DNA of 64,000 nt, taken from contig JAIWND010000014.1 in NCBI GenBank assembly GCA_025330725.1, positions 558,001 to 622,000 on the forward strand, written 5' to 3'. This DNA is from Chlamydoabsidia padenii. Its lineage: Eukaryota; Mucoromycota; Mucoromycetes; Mucorales; Cunninghamellaceae. Below are positions 34,725 through 47,730 of the stretch, piece after piece; positions within the stretch are counted from its first letter, which is position 1; every line of letters begins with the position of its first letter. Made by a program: the position numbers and the translations under genes. Below the pieces are notes generated by a model. It saw only the letters and a list, made by a program, of their open reading frames with translations. It was not told the DNA's origin and did no database searches.

Positions 34725-35476
34725 CGTCGATCAATTGTTTGGCGATGGTGAGATTAAAAGGAAAGAGGAAGAGAGAGAGAGAAAATTAAAAGAGCGGGGA
34801 AATATAGCTTTTTTTTTTTTTTGGACTCGCATGAATGATCAACCGATGTGCCTTCAGGGCACCAACACTGGTTACCAAACTATAATCCTGTCTTGTTTTG
34901 GATATTGATGGTATGTTGTACGCGCTCATCTTTTCCTTGGATTCCCCATTCAGTTTAATTATCGATCATTTAAACGAGTACAACTCAACAAGATCATTTT
35001 TTGGGAAGGGGAGATATCTCCAAATTATCGCCAGAGCAGTAGAAGGCTATTACCTATACATCATATGGCGTGATATACATAGCTTGGACTCTGCATGTGG
35101 AGTAAGGAAGTACACAATAAAAAGTTCAAAGAGCGGCGATTCAATTTCAGGTACACCATGGAAACATCAGTTTCATTATTCTACATAAAGTGCAAGGAAT
35201 ACAAACTGAGACCATTGTGTATAACCCTAAATCTCAAAGGGCAAAACGTATTATCCGGCAGATTTCTTCTTCACAGACAAAGCAGGTGCATATAACATTA
35301 GTTGGGAAAACAGAATCAATAATACCAGTATTTAGGTGTATAACTTTATTCAAATAGATTACAGATGAAGGAAGTAAATATAATAAAAGTAACTATTTGA
35401 TACTAAGGTAAAAGGGACAGGGGGTAAAAAGGGTAGGGGGTAAAAGGAAGGTCAGAGGAGCCCATAAGATATTCAT
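34725..35476. other. Intergenic
   Basis: P450 upstream side carries GAGCGGGGAAATAT near 34793, a weak form of the recurrent element. No gene seen in the remainder. Confidence 0.5.
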
Positions 35477-37543
35477 TTATATATCAAACGCCAGTCGAAT
35501 GTCATCATTGCTTGTTTCCACCCGTAGGTCACCATCACCTTTCAATCGTCGACCTTGCTTGTAATGACGTTGGTTGGTATCAAAAGTGATAGAGTTATCA
35601 TCGATTATCACCTTGTCAGATCGAGACGTTTTAGCCAGAATCTGACCTTCATATTCCTTTGACTATGTAAAAAAAGAGAAGAAGAAAAAGAAAAAGAAGA
35701 TGAGACATGATGTGTGTCAAGTCTATATGATTTTATAATTACCATTCTGATTTTGATCCGTGAGTTTGATGTAGAGAAAAGGACTTGAGGATCCTTTTCA
35801 CCAGAAACTTGAGCATCAATCAAGGCATTGGTAGTAGTAGCAGATAAAGATGATTGGGCAACCAAAAGAGGTAATTGTAAAGGACCATTAGTGGATTTGA
35901 TGATGATTTGGTCAGCAGTGACTTTAGATTGAAGATTAATGGCGGCATTGGCGGTCTTTATCTCCAAAAGATCCTTTGCGATTAATGATTGACACAGGAT
36001 TTTACTATTGGTGGTAGACAAGCTGATTTTCCCCTTGGATTCCAAAGTGTTAGTAGTGATCAAGGCGCCGTTGGTGGATTGAAGACGAATCCAGTCACCA
36101 GATTGAGCTGTTCCTGATAGCTTGATTTCAGCATTAGTAGTTGTCAGAGCCATAGTATCACCTTCCCATGCCGCAGTGTCAATAATGATAGGAGCATTCG
36201 TGGTCAATAGTTCCAAGCGATCAGTTTCCAAAGTCACCACATCGTTTATATCCAGTTCCTCCTTTTCTTTAATCGCATAGGTTCCATCCGTCACATGAAT
36301 AGGTACATTGTTGACACTGGCACGAAGAGACTTGATTTTGTCTGGTAGATAAACATTGATCTTGACTTGTACGCAGGGACGATCAGAAGCATCATCATAA
36401 CTCCAGTTCCAGGATGGTAAATGCAGTATCAAACGAGTTTCATCATCTTGCTTTTCCAAACGATAATAGAGTTCAGAGTTGTCGACCAAAGAAGAAGGAG
36501 AGATGTTGATTTGAGGTTCGATCCAGCCCATATCACGATCATTAGAAGGATGAATGTTGATAAAACTGTCAGACATAGTGACAGGTCCTTCAATAGCCAA
36601 AAAGAGATCTTGTTCCACATCAATCTTGTTTGGTATGTCGTTCCACCGTTGAAGTGATCGTCCTTTACATTGCCAAAATCCAACATGACCATTACCGTCG
36701 CCGCCATTGCCCCATTGGAAATTTGCATTATACTTGAGTATTACCAACCATATCAATATAGCGACAAAGATGTATTTGCACCATTTCTTGCAGCAACCAG
36801 GATCGCCGTTGTCCATTTCTTGTCGTGTAAATCCAGGCATACTGATACGAGATGAAGGTGATTGTCCAGGGAAACCTTGAGGGTGTTGATATCCTGATGG
36901 TGTCCTTGATTTGTTGTTGTTGTTGTTGTTTCCTCCATCTGGTACCCAATCACGAGGCAAATCTAAATGAATACACACACACATACAAAAAAAAAAAAAA
37001 AGGAGGCGTTGTTGGTGTAAGAGAGTTGAATTATTCCATTTATGATACTAATTTCCTATTGTAATATATGTACTTACGAGGGTTACTTTGACTAGAAGGT
37101 GTAGGTGAGCCAGCATCAGGAATACCACGCTGAGGATACTGTTGGTATTGTTGTTGTTGAATAGGTGGATGTGCCAAAGGCTGCTGCGGTGGTTGAGAAT
37201 ATTGTGAATAGGGTGATTGTGTAGGTGGACTTGCTCTTGAGTCCAGTACGCCAGGTCGATTAGGATCAAGAGAGCCATAGTTTGGGTAATCCTGTGCTGT
37301 AGCATAAGTAGATGGAGGCGCAGAAGGAGAATATGCTGAAGACGAAGATGCTCCAGCTTGACTATTTTCGTAAGGTGGTGGAGGAGGATAGCTTACATCG
37401 TCAGGTTTCGATACTTTAGACCCACCAGTATAAGCTACATTATGTAAATAAACGGTGTCATTAATACCAGTAAGCAGTAACAGAAGCAACTAGACTATAC
37501 CTGAGTCGTTATAATATGTTTTAGGATTGTTTCTATCAGTCAT
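35477..37543 (-). CDS. Single-pass membrane protein with adhesin-like TTN beta-helix repeats
   Basis: Minus-strand exons 37543-37501, 37434-37078, 36962-35743, 35662-35477 give 601 aa. Seen: a Pro/Gln/Ser/Tyr-rich N-terminal 180 residues with PPPPPYEN; a Cys cluster CCKKWC (about 190-195) that could be palmitoylated; one membrane span (about 197-212); then a domain with a series of roughly 18-20 residue repeats, each centred on a T-T/S-N-A/G/S turn: LTTNAPIII, TTTNAEIKL, QSTNGALIT, STTNSKIL, KTANAAINL, KSTNGPLQL, TTTNALIDA, STSNSRIKI. This is the pattern of the DUF4097/adhesin-like right-handed beta-helix. Topology suggests a type II protein with the helix outside or in a lumen. The N-terminal PPPY may bind WW domains. 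Function unknown. Confidence 0.78.
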
Positions 37544-39033
37544 AAGTAAATGTTGCAAGAATAAAAGAAAGAACCAAAAAAAAAAAAAAGGAGCTGACTT
37601 TATAATTTTTCAATTCTTGGCTCAACTCTTGGCTGATCCCCTTTCACATTTGGCAGGCATCTCGTTACCCCCTTGGCACTTGGATTATGTTACAATTGTG
37701 GAAATTCTATCAAAATTTATCACAAACAAACATTAGTCAACTGAATGTTGGTTTTACGCCAAATAACTCTTTCCATGCAAGGATGCTGCTAACTTAGTTT
37801 TGGGTAACTTGAATTTTTCGTCGAATAAGCGGAGGATGAAATATCAGTTAATATTATGTGGGAAGTATGTGGTTTCCTTTTATTTTTCACTTACTGTTGG
37901 CCGAAGCCCCGTACCCATTCCTCTCAAAGGAGGGATGTCAGCCATATTCTCATCCAAGAATTGACTGACAAGTTGTTGTTGTTTGTTAAAGGAAAAGAAT
38001 TTAAAAAGCTCTTTTATATGGTGTGAAAAAAAAAAATCAGAGGATCAAAACTCATGCATTGTCAAATTATAACAATCTTATACAGGACATTGGCCATCAT
38101 AGTTTGCATTAATGAGATGAAGCCTATAGGAAGCCACTTGGGCTAAAGTTACTCCTTAGTTTTCATGACGGGCTTTTAAAAAATGTTCGAAGCACTTGCG
38201 GTTGAAATACTATATGATTCATAGTACAGCCCCATTGTTAATACCAGCAAATAGTCATCCATGCTTTTCAATAAAAACAATCCAATGGCTAACTTGTTAC
38301 AAGAAATTTCCTGGGCCAATGTCTGGTTTGACTTATTAAAGACTAAGCGGGGTTTATACTATTGCCCCGCTCGAGTAAGATAAGGAAGGGCGACGGGCGT
38401 TAGATGGTATGATCAACTTTATCCTTCAGTATTCACTTTAGAATACAACCATGGCTTGGTGATGATTCGATTCAAGTATCTGCATAGTCCAAAGCAAACA
38501 ACATCAAGCTTTCTTCTTCATCATGGTGAGTCTGCATGATCACGTTTGAATCCCGATATCGTCTTCCTTTTTTAGAAAGTGGGTAGGGAAAAGATCGACT
38601 TGCTTGAGAGTGATATGTAGCAAGAAGGTTGAATGATTCAAATGAGATCAATTAGTCTGCTTTGTTTGTTGAAACTGTTTAATAAGGGTTACGATCTGTT
38701 TTACATTCAGGTGTTACTGTTTGTACTTTGAACGGGACATACAGTAAGCATGCCTGAACAGTTACAGTAACTCGCTTTCACAATGCATACATATCATTCG
38801 AAGATCCATTTTTGTAAGCTTCAATCAATAATACAGTACAGTACATACCTTCATCATCACAACATAGTTTTCTGACCACAACAAACACTGTTAGTCATCA
38901 TCAATAGGAGTAAAAGTTCATTTGTTTATTAAAAATGTATTACTATATATAAACATCAAGTAAAACTATATACTAATTTTATATGTGATTGGAGTCGTTA
39001 TATGTCGTATAAAAGAAGGTACATACAATATCA
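37544..39033. other. Gene-free stretch
   Basis: About 1.5 kb without a supported gene. Contains an element copy TTTGAATCCCGAT at 38545-38557. A weak resemblance to the 235-bp repeat (GGACATTGGCCATCATAGTTTGC near 38092) is not certain. Confidence 0.45.
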
Positions 39034-41159
39034 TTATTCAGGTCTTGGGCGATTTGGTCGAGATCCCCATCCTATAAAGATTACCCCCCCCAAAAAAAAG
39101 TTAGTTATCATTTATATCGAGATCGTCCTTTTATGCCTGTTTTCAAATCTAACCTGTGCTATTGTGAAATCCACCTGGTCCACCACGTCGCATTCCACCA
39201 CCACCTCGGCCACTATCGTTGAAAGGTCGATGCCCACCGCCACGATAGCCTGAAGGTCGACCACGACCACCACCACCACTATTTGCGCGCCTTCCATCAA
39301 AGTCGACTGTTTGCCATTTACTATCAGCCAAATCACCATTGATTGTTTCATCACCAGGAGCAATCAACTCATCAGGCAGTTTTCCTTCCCATACCGGAGA
39401 CTTTGTATTGTCATCGTTTAGCGATCCCCATCCATTGCCTTGTTGAAGATCCGTCTGCTGTTGTGATTCTTGTTGATCTTCCATACCTTGGGTCCAAGTA
39501 GATGGAGTAGTGGTAGTAGTTGGTGCATCCCCCCATCCAGTCGATGTTGCTTCATTCCCAATGTTCTTGTCTTCAGTCGTACTGGTGATGTGTTGTTCCG
39601 GCGTCTGCTGTTGTGATTGTTGTTGATCTTCCACACCTTGGGTCCAAGTAGATGAAGTAGTGGTAGTAGTTGGTGCATCCCCCCACCCGGTCGATGCTAC
39701 TTCATTTCTAGCGTTTTGGTCGTTGGTGTTGTCAGTGTCAGAGCTGGCAGTTGTCGAATCCTTCCCCCCCTCAGAATTGCCATCTGTTCCATTGGTTGTA
39801 ATTTGAGGAGTGCTGTTTGTTGCTTCGGCAGAGTAGTCCTGATCTTTTGACAATGAATCAGTGGTTGAGGTGCCATTTGTCGTAGGAACGTCGGTTGCCA
39901 CAAGAGAGTTATCAGTGTCAGCGTTGGTTACACACTTTGTTCCACCCTGATGAATATGATCGGATTCTGTCGATTCAGTGTTGTGAGTAACAGATGATAT
40001 AATTGAATGCGTGTCTTCGTTGATTGGTTGCTGTTCCACCTTGTTATCATTCTTTCTACGGGAGTGTTCCTTGGATTTGTTGTTTTTCCGTCCAGATGGT
40101 GTATCATGTCCTTTTGTCTTTTTGCTTCCATCGACCATCCCGTCGAATGGTACTACAAGCCAAACTGGAGGTTGTTGATTTGTCGTGTCAAAAGTAGGGG
40201 TAAAAGAGGAGAGCAAGTCGGCGGCACCACTCGCTTTATCATCGGCATTGTCGTCATCAAGAGGGTCAGATGGGTCTTGATTGTTTCGAGTAGATTGTGA
40301 AGAGCCAATAAAGTCGTGAATCAAGTGTTGTACCTGTTCAAAAGTTGTCGAGTAGCCGTCACCAATAGCTTCTGGTGTACCATTGTGTAATTTATGGAGC
40401 ATTTCAAATACCTCGGCATTTTTACTTGACCGAACTGCCTTGACCGGATCCTTGACCACAAAAAGAGAGCCACCCACTAATTTATCACATAAATGGACGA
40501 GTGCATCCGGGTTAACGTCGGGATATGATTGGGATATAAATGTAAAGAAGCCTTTTTGAGCCAGACGGACAATATAAAAGAAGTGCAGTAGAGTCAATGT
40601 TTCTTGTTGGAATAGAGTAACTAGTTCGCCATGAGTTTCGAGGTGTTCGTTAATGTTGATAGGATAGTGTTGTTTAAGACAGCTGTAATCATAATTGACT
40701 CTGCGTATCACTTCTGGTGAAGACTAAAACGAGTAGGTTAGTTCAAGTATAGGTGCCAACCGATATAGTCTAATCTACTTACCAGTTTAACTTTGAGATC
40801 TTCCAGTTTGTCAATCATTTTTGAGGTGACCAGTCGATTATCCAAAACAGCTTGTTCTTCTTCAGTCAGTTCGATGGTTTCGTTTGCGGCATTTTGACGT
40901 GCTTGGATTTCATAGGTGCGCCTCTACATAAAAAGCCCATTAGAAAACAAAGGAGGAAGGATATTTATCAACTTACTGCTTCTTTTTTCAGCTTGTCAAT
41001 ATCCAGTTGAATGATATCCAAGTAAGCTGGTTTGTAAGGAGGTTTGTTTTTTCTTTGTTGGTTTTTTTTGTGGTTGCCTTTGTGAGAGTTTCGTTGAGAT
41101 GTTGTTGTTGAGGATCGTCCGCTTGAGACGGAAGGTTCTACAGTGACTTCGGAAGCCAT
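39034..41159 (-). CDS. Caprin-like RNA-binding protein with GW repeats and RGG tail
   Basis: Minus-strand exons 41159-40977, 40923-40783, 40723-39154, 39071-39034 give 643 aa. Seen: a basic Ser/Thr/Lys/Gln N-terminus; a helical segment (LDIIQLDIDKLKKEARRTYE, then ELTEEEQAVLDNRL) and a second helical region to about residue 260 ending in FEQVQHLIHDFI, both resembling the Caprin homology region; long Asn/Asp/Thr-rich disorder; two tandem copies of a unit with STGWGDAPTTTTT and TWTQG(V/M)EDQQ (about 445-525) followed by NGWGSL; an RGG-rich tail; and a predicted last exon adding GWGSRPNRPRPE. If the last intron is not removed, the protein stops at 39149. Caprins bind mRNA and work in stress granules; GW motifs may dock Argonaute. 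Both roles are inferred. Confidence 0.68.
39470..39705 (-). repeat. Tandem in-gene duplication (GW unit)
   Basis: Two copies of about 130 bp, near 39478-39560 and 39608-39705, sharing CTTGGGTCCAAGTAGATG and GTAGTTGGTGCATCCCCCCA. They code the repeated STGWGDAP units and are in frame. Confidence 0.85.
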
Positions 41160-41505
41160 TATAACGTCGAATCGCAGTATAAAAGCAGATAAAGAGAGAG
41201 GAAGAAAGAAAGACAAAAGACGCGCGGGGGGATGTGATAAAAATTTCCAGTAAAGAGTTCCCTCGTTCTGATTGGCCGAAAAAAGCCACACCCCGAATGT
41301 CGGTAAACGAATTTCTCGAAATTACTTTATAATGAATGCATTAATAATGGGTTTGTATAATGTTTCTTTATTCAAGTTTCTTTAAAGTAAACTAGTATAA
41401 TGATGTATATATATATATATACAAAAAGCTATGATACAATGGGATAAAAAGACACCCAACAATAAAAATTAAATAGGTAAAAGAGTGAGGCTATACTACC
41501 ACTAA
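41160..41505. other. Short intergenic, Caprin-like promoter and amine oxidase 3' end
   Basis: AT-rich with an AT run at about 41406-41422. A GC-rich patch CGCGCGGGGGGATG at 41220-41233 lies just upstream of the Caprin-like gene. Confidence 0.45.
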
Positions 41506-43866
41506 TCAAAGCTTGTTAGAGCAACAGGAACCTTGTTTTTCAGCATCAGGGGTAGACTTGGCAAGGACAGAGTGGTTGACCTTCTTGTTAGTAGGGGGAA
41601 TATCCAAACCAGGGTTAGCAATGAAGAAGTTACAAGGTTGCATCTTGAAACCACAGTATTCCACAGGCATCACAGGGAAGTCTTCAACACGAGGCAAGTG
41701 AGTGATACCAAAAGTGAACCAGAGGACCACATCGGTATTTGATACATCTTGCTTTTCCTTGACCCAGGCTTCGATACCATCACTACCATCCGATTGGTTA
41801 CAGTAGAATCCACCAGCAAACATTTGCTTTTCGTCATAAGGAGTGACCCACACCGTCTTCTTAGCAAAACCAGCACGTTCACCGACTACGGAATCGTCTT
41901 GAGCAAAGAGAGGAGCTTGATGCATTGAGGTCACCTTCCAGGCAACAGGAGTCTTGGTATAAGGATGGAGACGGTTTTCGTTAAAGATCTTCCATACACG
42001 AGAGGTGTCATAAGAGGGAATGGCTTGAGCTTGGTGGGTGTCGCGGAACATGGTGGTTTCAGAGTAGAAACCATTACCAAAGGCATTGTTGGGATGACCA
42101 GTAGGGTAAGGCACACGGTGACAATCCACTTGACCCACGGTGTTGTTGGGACCATCAATCATAGGATCAATACGCATGGTGAAGAAGTGTTGATGGTATT
42201 GAGCATTGATTTGAGGAGCGACAATGACACCATGACCAGCAGGAGATTCGTCTTCAGCAAGAACGTGAGTGTTCAGTTCACCAGTAGCCTTGACTTCGTA
42301 TTCAAAAGTACCATCTTGATAGAAGTAATAGTATAGACCATAATCGTAGTTGGCCACTAAAAGATTAAAAAAAAAAAAAAAAAGAGAAGAAAAGAGTTAG
42401 AAAGTCAATTTTTTTGGAGGGTATATAAATTTTAAAACCCCCGATTTTCTTTTCAGCGCCTCTCTTCCCGCTCTCTCACTTTTTTTTTTTTTTTTTTTTT
42501 AATACCTGTTACGATTTGACTAATGACCAAACGTCTACCACGAACAGTATGGGCTCGACCGTTACGATAATCAGTATGCTTGAACAAGATACCGTGGTCT
42601 TCTTCATGAAGGCACACAGCATTAGGAATGTTGTAGGCTTGACCCTTATGATCATTGAAAGTGGCATCAAAGTAGTAAATGGAACCAAGACAATCACAAC
42701 CTAGGCAAGTTAAAAAAAAGAAGACAATTAACAAACTTGATAAACTAAGCTTTGACACACTTTTATATGCTTACCAAGAGTCAAACCGTTGGTGCAAAGA
42801 CCAAGACCGTATTCTCCAACATCAAAGGCGTGCTTGCGGTAATGGGGTGTATGGGGATCAGCATAGGGAACGACCATTTCGGACAAGGACAAACGGTAAA
42901 ACAAAGGACGCTTCTCGGCACCATCTTGATAACTGACATTATGGATAACAAGGCCTTCACGATAATTCATGGAGATACGCATATTCCACTTTTGCCAATC
43001 GATCTCTTGACCTTTCACTGTGAATGACACACCTTGGGGTTGTTGGATAATAATGGGCTTCACATCTTTACGCATGTTTTCTTCACCAATGAATTCAGGC
43101 AAAAAGTTGTGCTTTTCCAATGGAATGGTGGGACGGGTAAACTTGCTATCTCTGGGCTTGATTCGTTCGATACCAATCACCTTCATCTCACCAATATCTA
43201 GTATAGAATTAGGTTAAATTAGATATAGTTATAAAAATATAAATAAATAAAGAATTACTCTCTTAAAAAAAATCAATACTTACCAACAATGGGGACAAAA
43301 TCCAAAGGATGGGCATATTGGTTATCTTCTTCACAGGTACGCATATACATCAATGCTTGCATCAAACGCTTGCTACGACCAGGATAATTCACATGACGAG
43401 CAATGGCCCATGGGTCATTAAAAACAGACGACATATCGGTGATTCCTAATTCACGGCATTCGGCAATAACCTTTTCATCCTTCAACACCAATTCTTCGAC
43501 TTCAAACATATCATCCATGGTCAAGATAGGTTGGACATCAGGCACAAAGGACCAGGACTTTAATTTTTCAGTAGTCAAAGAAACCACACCTTCGTACACT
43601 TTCATGGAGGGACGTTCCAATGCAACCACCAAGGCTTCACGTTCGATTTCAGTCACACGAGATCCAGTGGTGTCCCAACCCAAGTAGGACATCATCTTCT
43701 TCTTTTCAGGTTCTTGCAAAGTGATGGTATTAAAGACAATGTTCATTTGAGGTTTGGCTTGACGAGTGATTTGAGCAACGAGGACGATTTCATCGGCGGA
43801 CAATGAGTCCAAAGGGTGGACTTGATTTGATGCAGTAACGGTTTTCATTTGTTTGACAGAAGCCAT
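41506..43866 (-). CDS. Copper-containing primary amine oxidase
   Basis: Minus-strand exons 43866-43284, 43197-42775, 42700-42506, 42356-41506 give 683 aa. The enzyme oxidises primary amines to aldehydes, releasing ammonia and hydrogen peroxide. Seen: Tyr404 in TVANYD, the residue that becomes the topaquinone cofactor; copper ligands His455, His457 (YHQHFF) and His620 (THLPRVEDF); catalytic-base Asp320 in [10 protein letters not shown]. All key residues are present and spacing matches family enzymes. An intron splits the cofactor motif between T and V. No signal peptide at the N-terminus, and the C-terminus ends Asn-Lys-Leu after a Cys pair, resembling a weak peroxisomal PTS1, so a peroxisomal location is plausible but not shown. 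The likely role is use of amines as a nitrogen source. Confidence 0.94.
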
Positions 43867-44734
43867 GTTTGATATAGTAAATTAAAAAGTAAATTGATAA
43901 AGTAGATGAGAATCGTGAAGGAAGTAAGAAGCCACTCATTAGCTGCTTTTTATATCTTTTTTGTTCTCTGTCGGTCTGCAATCTTTGTTGCAGCACCAAT
44001 AGAAGACATATATAAATTAAAACCCCGACCTGAAATCAAGATTTGTTCGGCACAATTTGTCATTACTAGCCTCAGACTACCTCATGCTGCATTGTACTGG
44101 AGACAAAATGCCATGGCTTGATGGCTTTGGTTGATGAATCCACTCTTTCAGTGATTACAAATAAAAAAATTTAATGACATGATTATGATTGGATAGGGGG
44201 TTTTGTCAGCTATTGAATTCTGTTTTTTTCGTGCAGAAAATGTGGTGCATAGACCCTTTAAGGTAAAAGGTGAACCCTGAAAACCTTCAAAAGATCGACT
44301 TTTCTAGGTGGGGTAAGGATAGTACGGAGTTTGCCCAATGACAAATCCTCAGTGTAAAATCGTGAGAAACCTTGTTGTCTAAACTCCATTAGGACAAATC
44401 ATACCACTTGTCTCGCTCATTATTTCAATCTCCGTACTTTGTTCTAACACTACGCCTTACCTTGATATGATTGGTTAACCATGAAACCATCCTTGACTGG
44501 TTTCACTCTCTGACTTGGCAGTAGCACCTGCACAGAGAGTAAACTTTATTGTTCTTGGTATTCTTGGTTTAGGGATACATGTCCTGTTGACGGCTCAGTA
44601 ACGTTCCTAAAAAGGGTCTATCAGTATCCGGCGGCATTTGAAATTCCAGACTCTTGAGCTGTCCAAGTTTTTTTTTTTTTCTGTCTTTGTCTTTCTTCCG
44701 CTCACTCTTTGCCAAACGACAACCACTACACATT
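43867..44734. promoter_or_regulatory. Divergent region between amine oxidase and MGS1
   Basis: Two element variants: TTAAAACCCCGACC at 44017-44030, about 150 bp before the amine oxidase ATG, and CGGCGGCATTTGAAAT at 44629-44644, about 90 bp before the MGS1 ATG. Nothing coding between them. Confidence 0.4.
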
Positions 44735-47001
44735 ATGCAAGAACAAATTAAAACAGGTAAAACTATCATGTACCCTTTTGTTTAAACAGTACATAACCTA
44801 CCTTTTATATTTCCCCCCCTAGTCCAATGCCCGATATGTAATGCTGACGTTGACGAAAACGACATTAATTATCATTTGGATCATAACTGCTCATCTAAAC
44901 CAGCAAAGGTCAGTCAATAGACTTGAACGGTATACTATGCATTATCTTTTGATTAACTGCTTTTCCTTCTACCATAGACACCACCACCACCGAACTCAAA
45001 TCTGGCACATTTATTCAATAATTCAAAAACTCGTAAAGCATCTGAACTAACACCACCTGCATCTGATCCACAAGTAAGATTTGTTCGGGGAAGAAAGGGA
45101 TCTTATATATTGTTAATGACCTTTCTTTTGTTTTAGCCAACAAGGATGGCTCCATTATTTAGATCCCCAACAAAACCACTTGCAACAACTTCACCTCTAA
45201 AAATGTCGTCGTCGTCGTTGCAGCAACCACCACCTGGGTTCTCACCTCGACTTGATAAACATACCCTGCCAGTGAACAACTCATCTTCCTCTCCAGCAAA
45301 ACGACAAAAACGTGATACGGTGACTTCTTCCATGCCCTTGGCTGCAAGAGGTATAGTACGAGTTATGTCCTCCCTCAGTGCTTGATCTGACTCACGATGA
45401 TTTGTAGTACGACCTTCTTCTTTGGATGACTTTGTTGGACAAAAGGAACTGATCGGTAAAGGAGGCATTCTGCGTACATTGATCGAAAACGATAGGATTC
45501 CTTCCATGGTGCTGTGGTAAGTAGGTATCTATTTAAACTTTTGTGATTGCGTTTGACAGGAATGTATTCATCTTTCTGTCTTGACTTTAGGGGTGGTCCT
45601 GGTTGCGGCAAAACAAGTAAGTACTTGTTAATATATAAGTTTGTATACTAATAAACTATTATCTTTTATGATGTTTGACAGCTTTAGCAAGAATTATATC
45701 CAATACTACCAAATCACGATTCGTGGAACTCAGTGCGACAAGTCATGGTGCGGCAGATGTGAAAAAAGCGTTTGACGAAGCCAAAGGTCATCTCTCATTG
45801 TCTGGTCAACGAACAATTGTATTTATCGATGAAATCCATCGATTCACCAAAGCTCAACAAGATCTATTCCTTCCTTATGTGGAACAAGGTCAGATACGAT
45901 TGATTGGGGCTACTACAGAAAACCCAAGCTTCAAGGTTAATGCCGCCCTCTTATCCCGATGCCGTGTTTTTGTCCTCAAACAACTCAGCACTGACGAAAT
46001 CACATATATTCTAAATCGGGCATTACAGCGATGGCGATCGCAAATGGATGAATCAGACAACAATACCGATACTACTCTGGAAGATGCATCCGAAAATGAC
46101 GCCATTTCCTTTTTGGCTAATTATAGCGATGGCGACGGTAAGTTGGCATACATAAAGTATGGAACTTTTCACTAACGAATCTTGCTCTCTCTTTTATACA
46201 GCTAGAAATGCATTAAACACCATGGAAATCGCCCTCAGCACACTCCCTTCGAAAAATTCTCTCTTGGAAGTGGACACAATTAAAGGTACAGTGAAAAGAA
46301 ACAGAAACAACAATGACATGCATAAAAGATACTCACCTTCTTCTTGTAGGTGCTTTCCAAAAATCACACCTACTGTACGATCGCAATGGAGAAGAACACT
46401 ACAACATCATCAGCGCTTTACACAAGAGCATTCGTGGAAGGTAATTTAAACCAAACCCCCCCCAATAGATTCTAACATTTTTTATCTACTCCAGTGATGC
46501 AGATGCAGGTTTATATTGGTTAGGACGAATGATGGAGGCCGGTGAAGATCCATTGTATATTGCTCGAAGGTTGGTGCGTATGGCTAGTGAAGACATTGGA
46601 TTGGCTGACAATGCTGCTTTACCCCTTGCTATTGCAGCATACACTAGGTAAAACACAACAAATGGGGCGGAGGGATAACTAAATACCCAATATTTGTATT
46701 ATATAGTGTTGAAAAGCTCGGTCGACCTGAATGTGATACAGCTTTGGCTCAAACGGTGGTGTATTTGGCAGAAACAAAGAAAAGCGTCCGGGTTTATAAG
46801 GCGTATAATGAAGTGAAACACACCATCAGAAGCGAACCAAGTCATCCGGTGCCATTACATATTCGAAATGCTCCAACAAAATTAATGAAGGATATAGGCT
46901 ATGGTGATGGATACAAATATAACCCTGACTATGATGGACCTGTTGATCAAACCTATCTCCCGGATGCATTAATTGGCCGACGGTTTTTAGAAGACGATTA
47001 G
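44735..47001 (+). CDS. MGS1: Mgs1/WRNIP1-type AAA+ ATPase with UBZ finger
   Basis: Eleven exons (44735-44756, 44823-44908, 44978-45073, 45137-45350, 45408-45516, 45591-45616, 45682-46137, 46202-46285, 46350-46440, 46495-46647, 46707-47001) give 543 aa. Seen: a ubiquitin-binding UBZ zinc finger near residues 10-30 (CPIC...HLDHNC), a Pro/Ser-rich linker, [12 protein letters not shown], Walker A GGPGCGKT at 177-184, Walker [10 protein letters not shown], sensor GATTENPSF, and the C-terminal MgsA/RarA region ([42 protein letters not shown]). This is the RarA/Mgs1/WRNIP1 family, which acts at stalled replication forks with PCNA and ubiquitin. The Walker A loop is encoded almost alone by a 26-nt exon, and exon 1 is 22 nt. 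Start ATG is the first that leads into the UBZ. Confidence 0.94.
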
Positions 47002-47730
47002 GCTGTGGCTTTCCTCGGGTCTTGGATGAAAAGTAGATATGTAGTTCGATTAGTATCATTCTATTGTTTTGTATCAATTACCTAATAAAAGAATAAATGA
47101 TGACGTTAAATAAAATGGCGTGGATTTGTCGGTTTACCGGTGGTATAAACTTGTATGCATAATCCGATTGTTTGACTTCATTGACTTGATATATGTGATG
47201 GTAGTGGGATTCAAAATTATGCAAGAATTATCGGAGCTAATATCGAAAACCCCGACATGATGATCAAAGTATTTTTTTCGTCATAATTACACTAACAAAC
47301 AAGAAGAACAAGCAGTGTAGGTTTGAAATTTCTCCAAGACACATATATTTAGTGGTAAGGTTAATTTAGATGCCAATGTCTTCAAGGGAGCTGAAAAAGA
47401 CAATGAATAAGCCGTCAATGATAGGCCTAGTTCAAGGTGATACAGTAGTATTGAAGCATCCCACCAAAGAGAAAACTCATCTCCCAGTAAAAGTGTATTA
47501 TAGTAATGGGGATACAGATACATAGCATTTGGTGATGACTCGCTCAAGTACATACGTTGTTGTAAACAGCCCAAGAAGATACCCCTTGAAGGTTTAAAAA
47601 ACATTTAAAATCCCGACGATCTTTTTATTTCAAAAAAGGATGATTTTTTGTTTCCCCCCTCTTCCTTCTCTTTATACAATTATCGGCTAAACAATCTCAC
47701 AATCGATTGCGTATATGACTTTGGACTCTA
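47002..47730. promoter_or_regulatory. Intergenic, promoter of SEC7 gene
   Basis: Holds element copies TCGAAAACCCCGAC at about 47243-47256 and ATTTAAAATCCCGAC at 47603-47617, the second about 115 bp before the next ATG, followed by a C/T-rich leader. No gene seen. Confidence 0.4.

Noticed and set aside
41965..42336. 123-codon frame opposite the amine oxidase
   Set aside because: Antisense shadow of a strongly supported coding exon.
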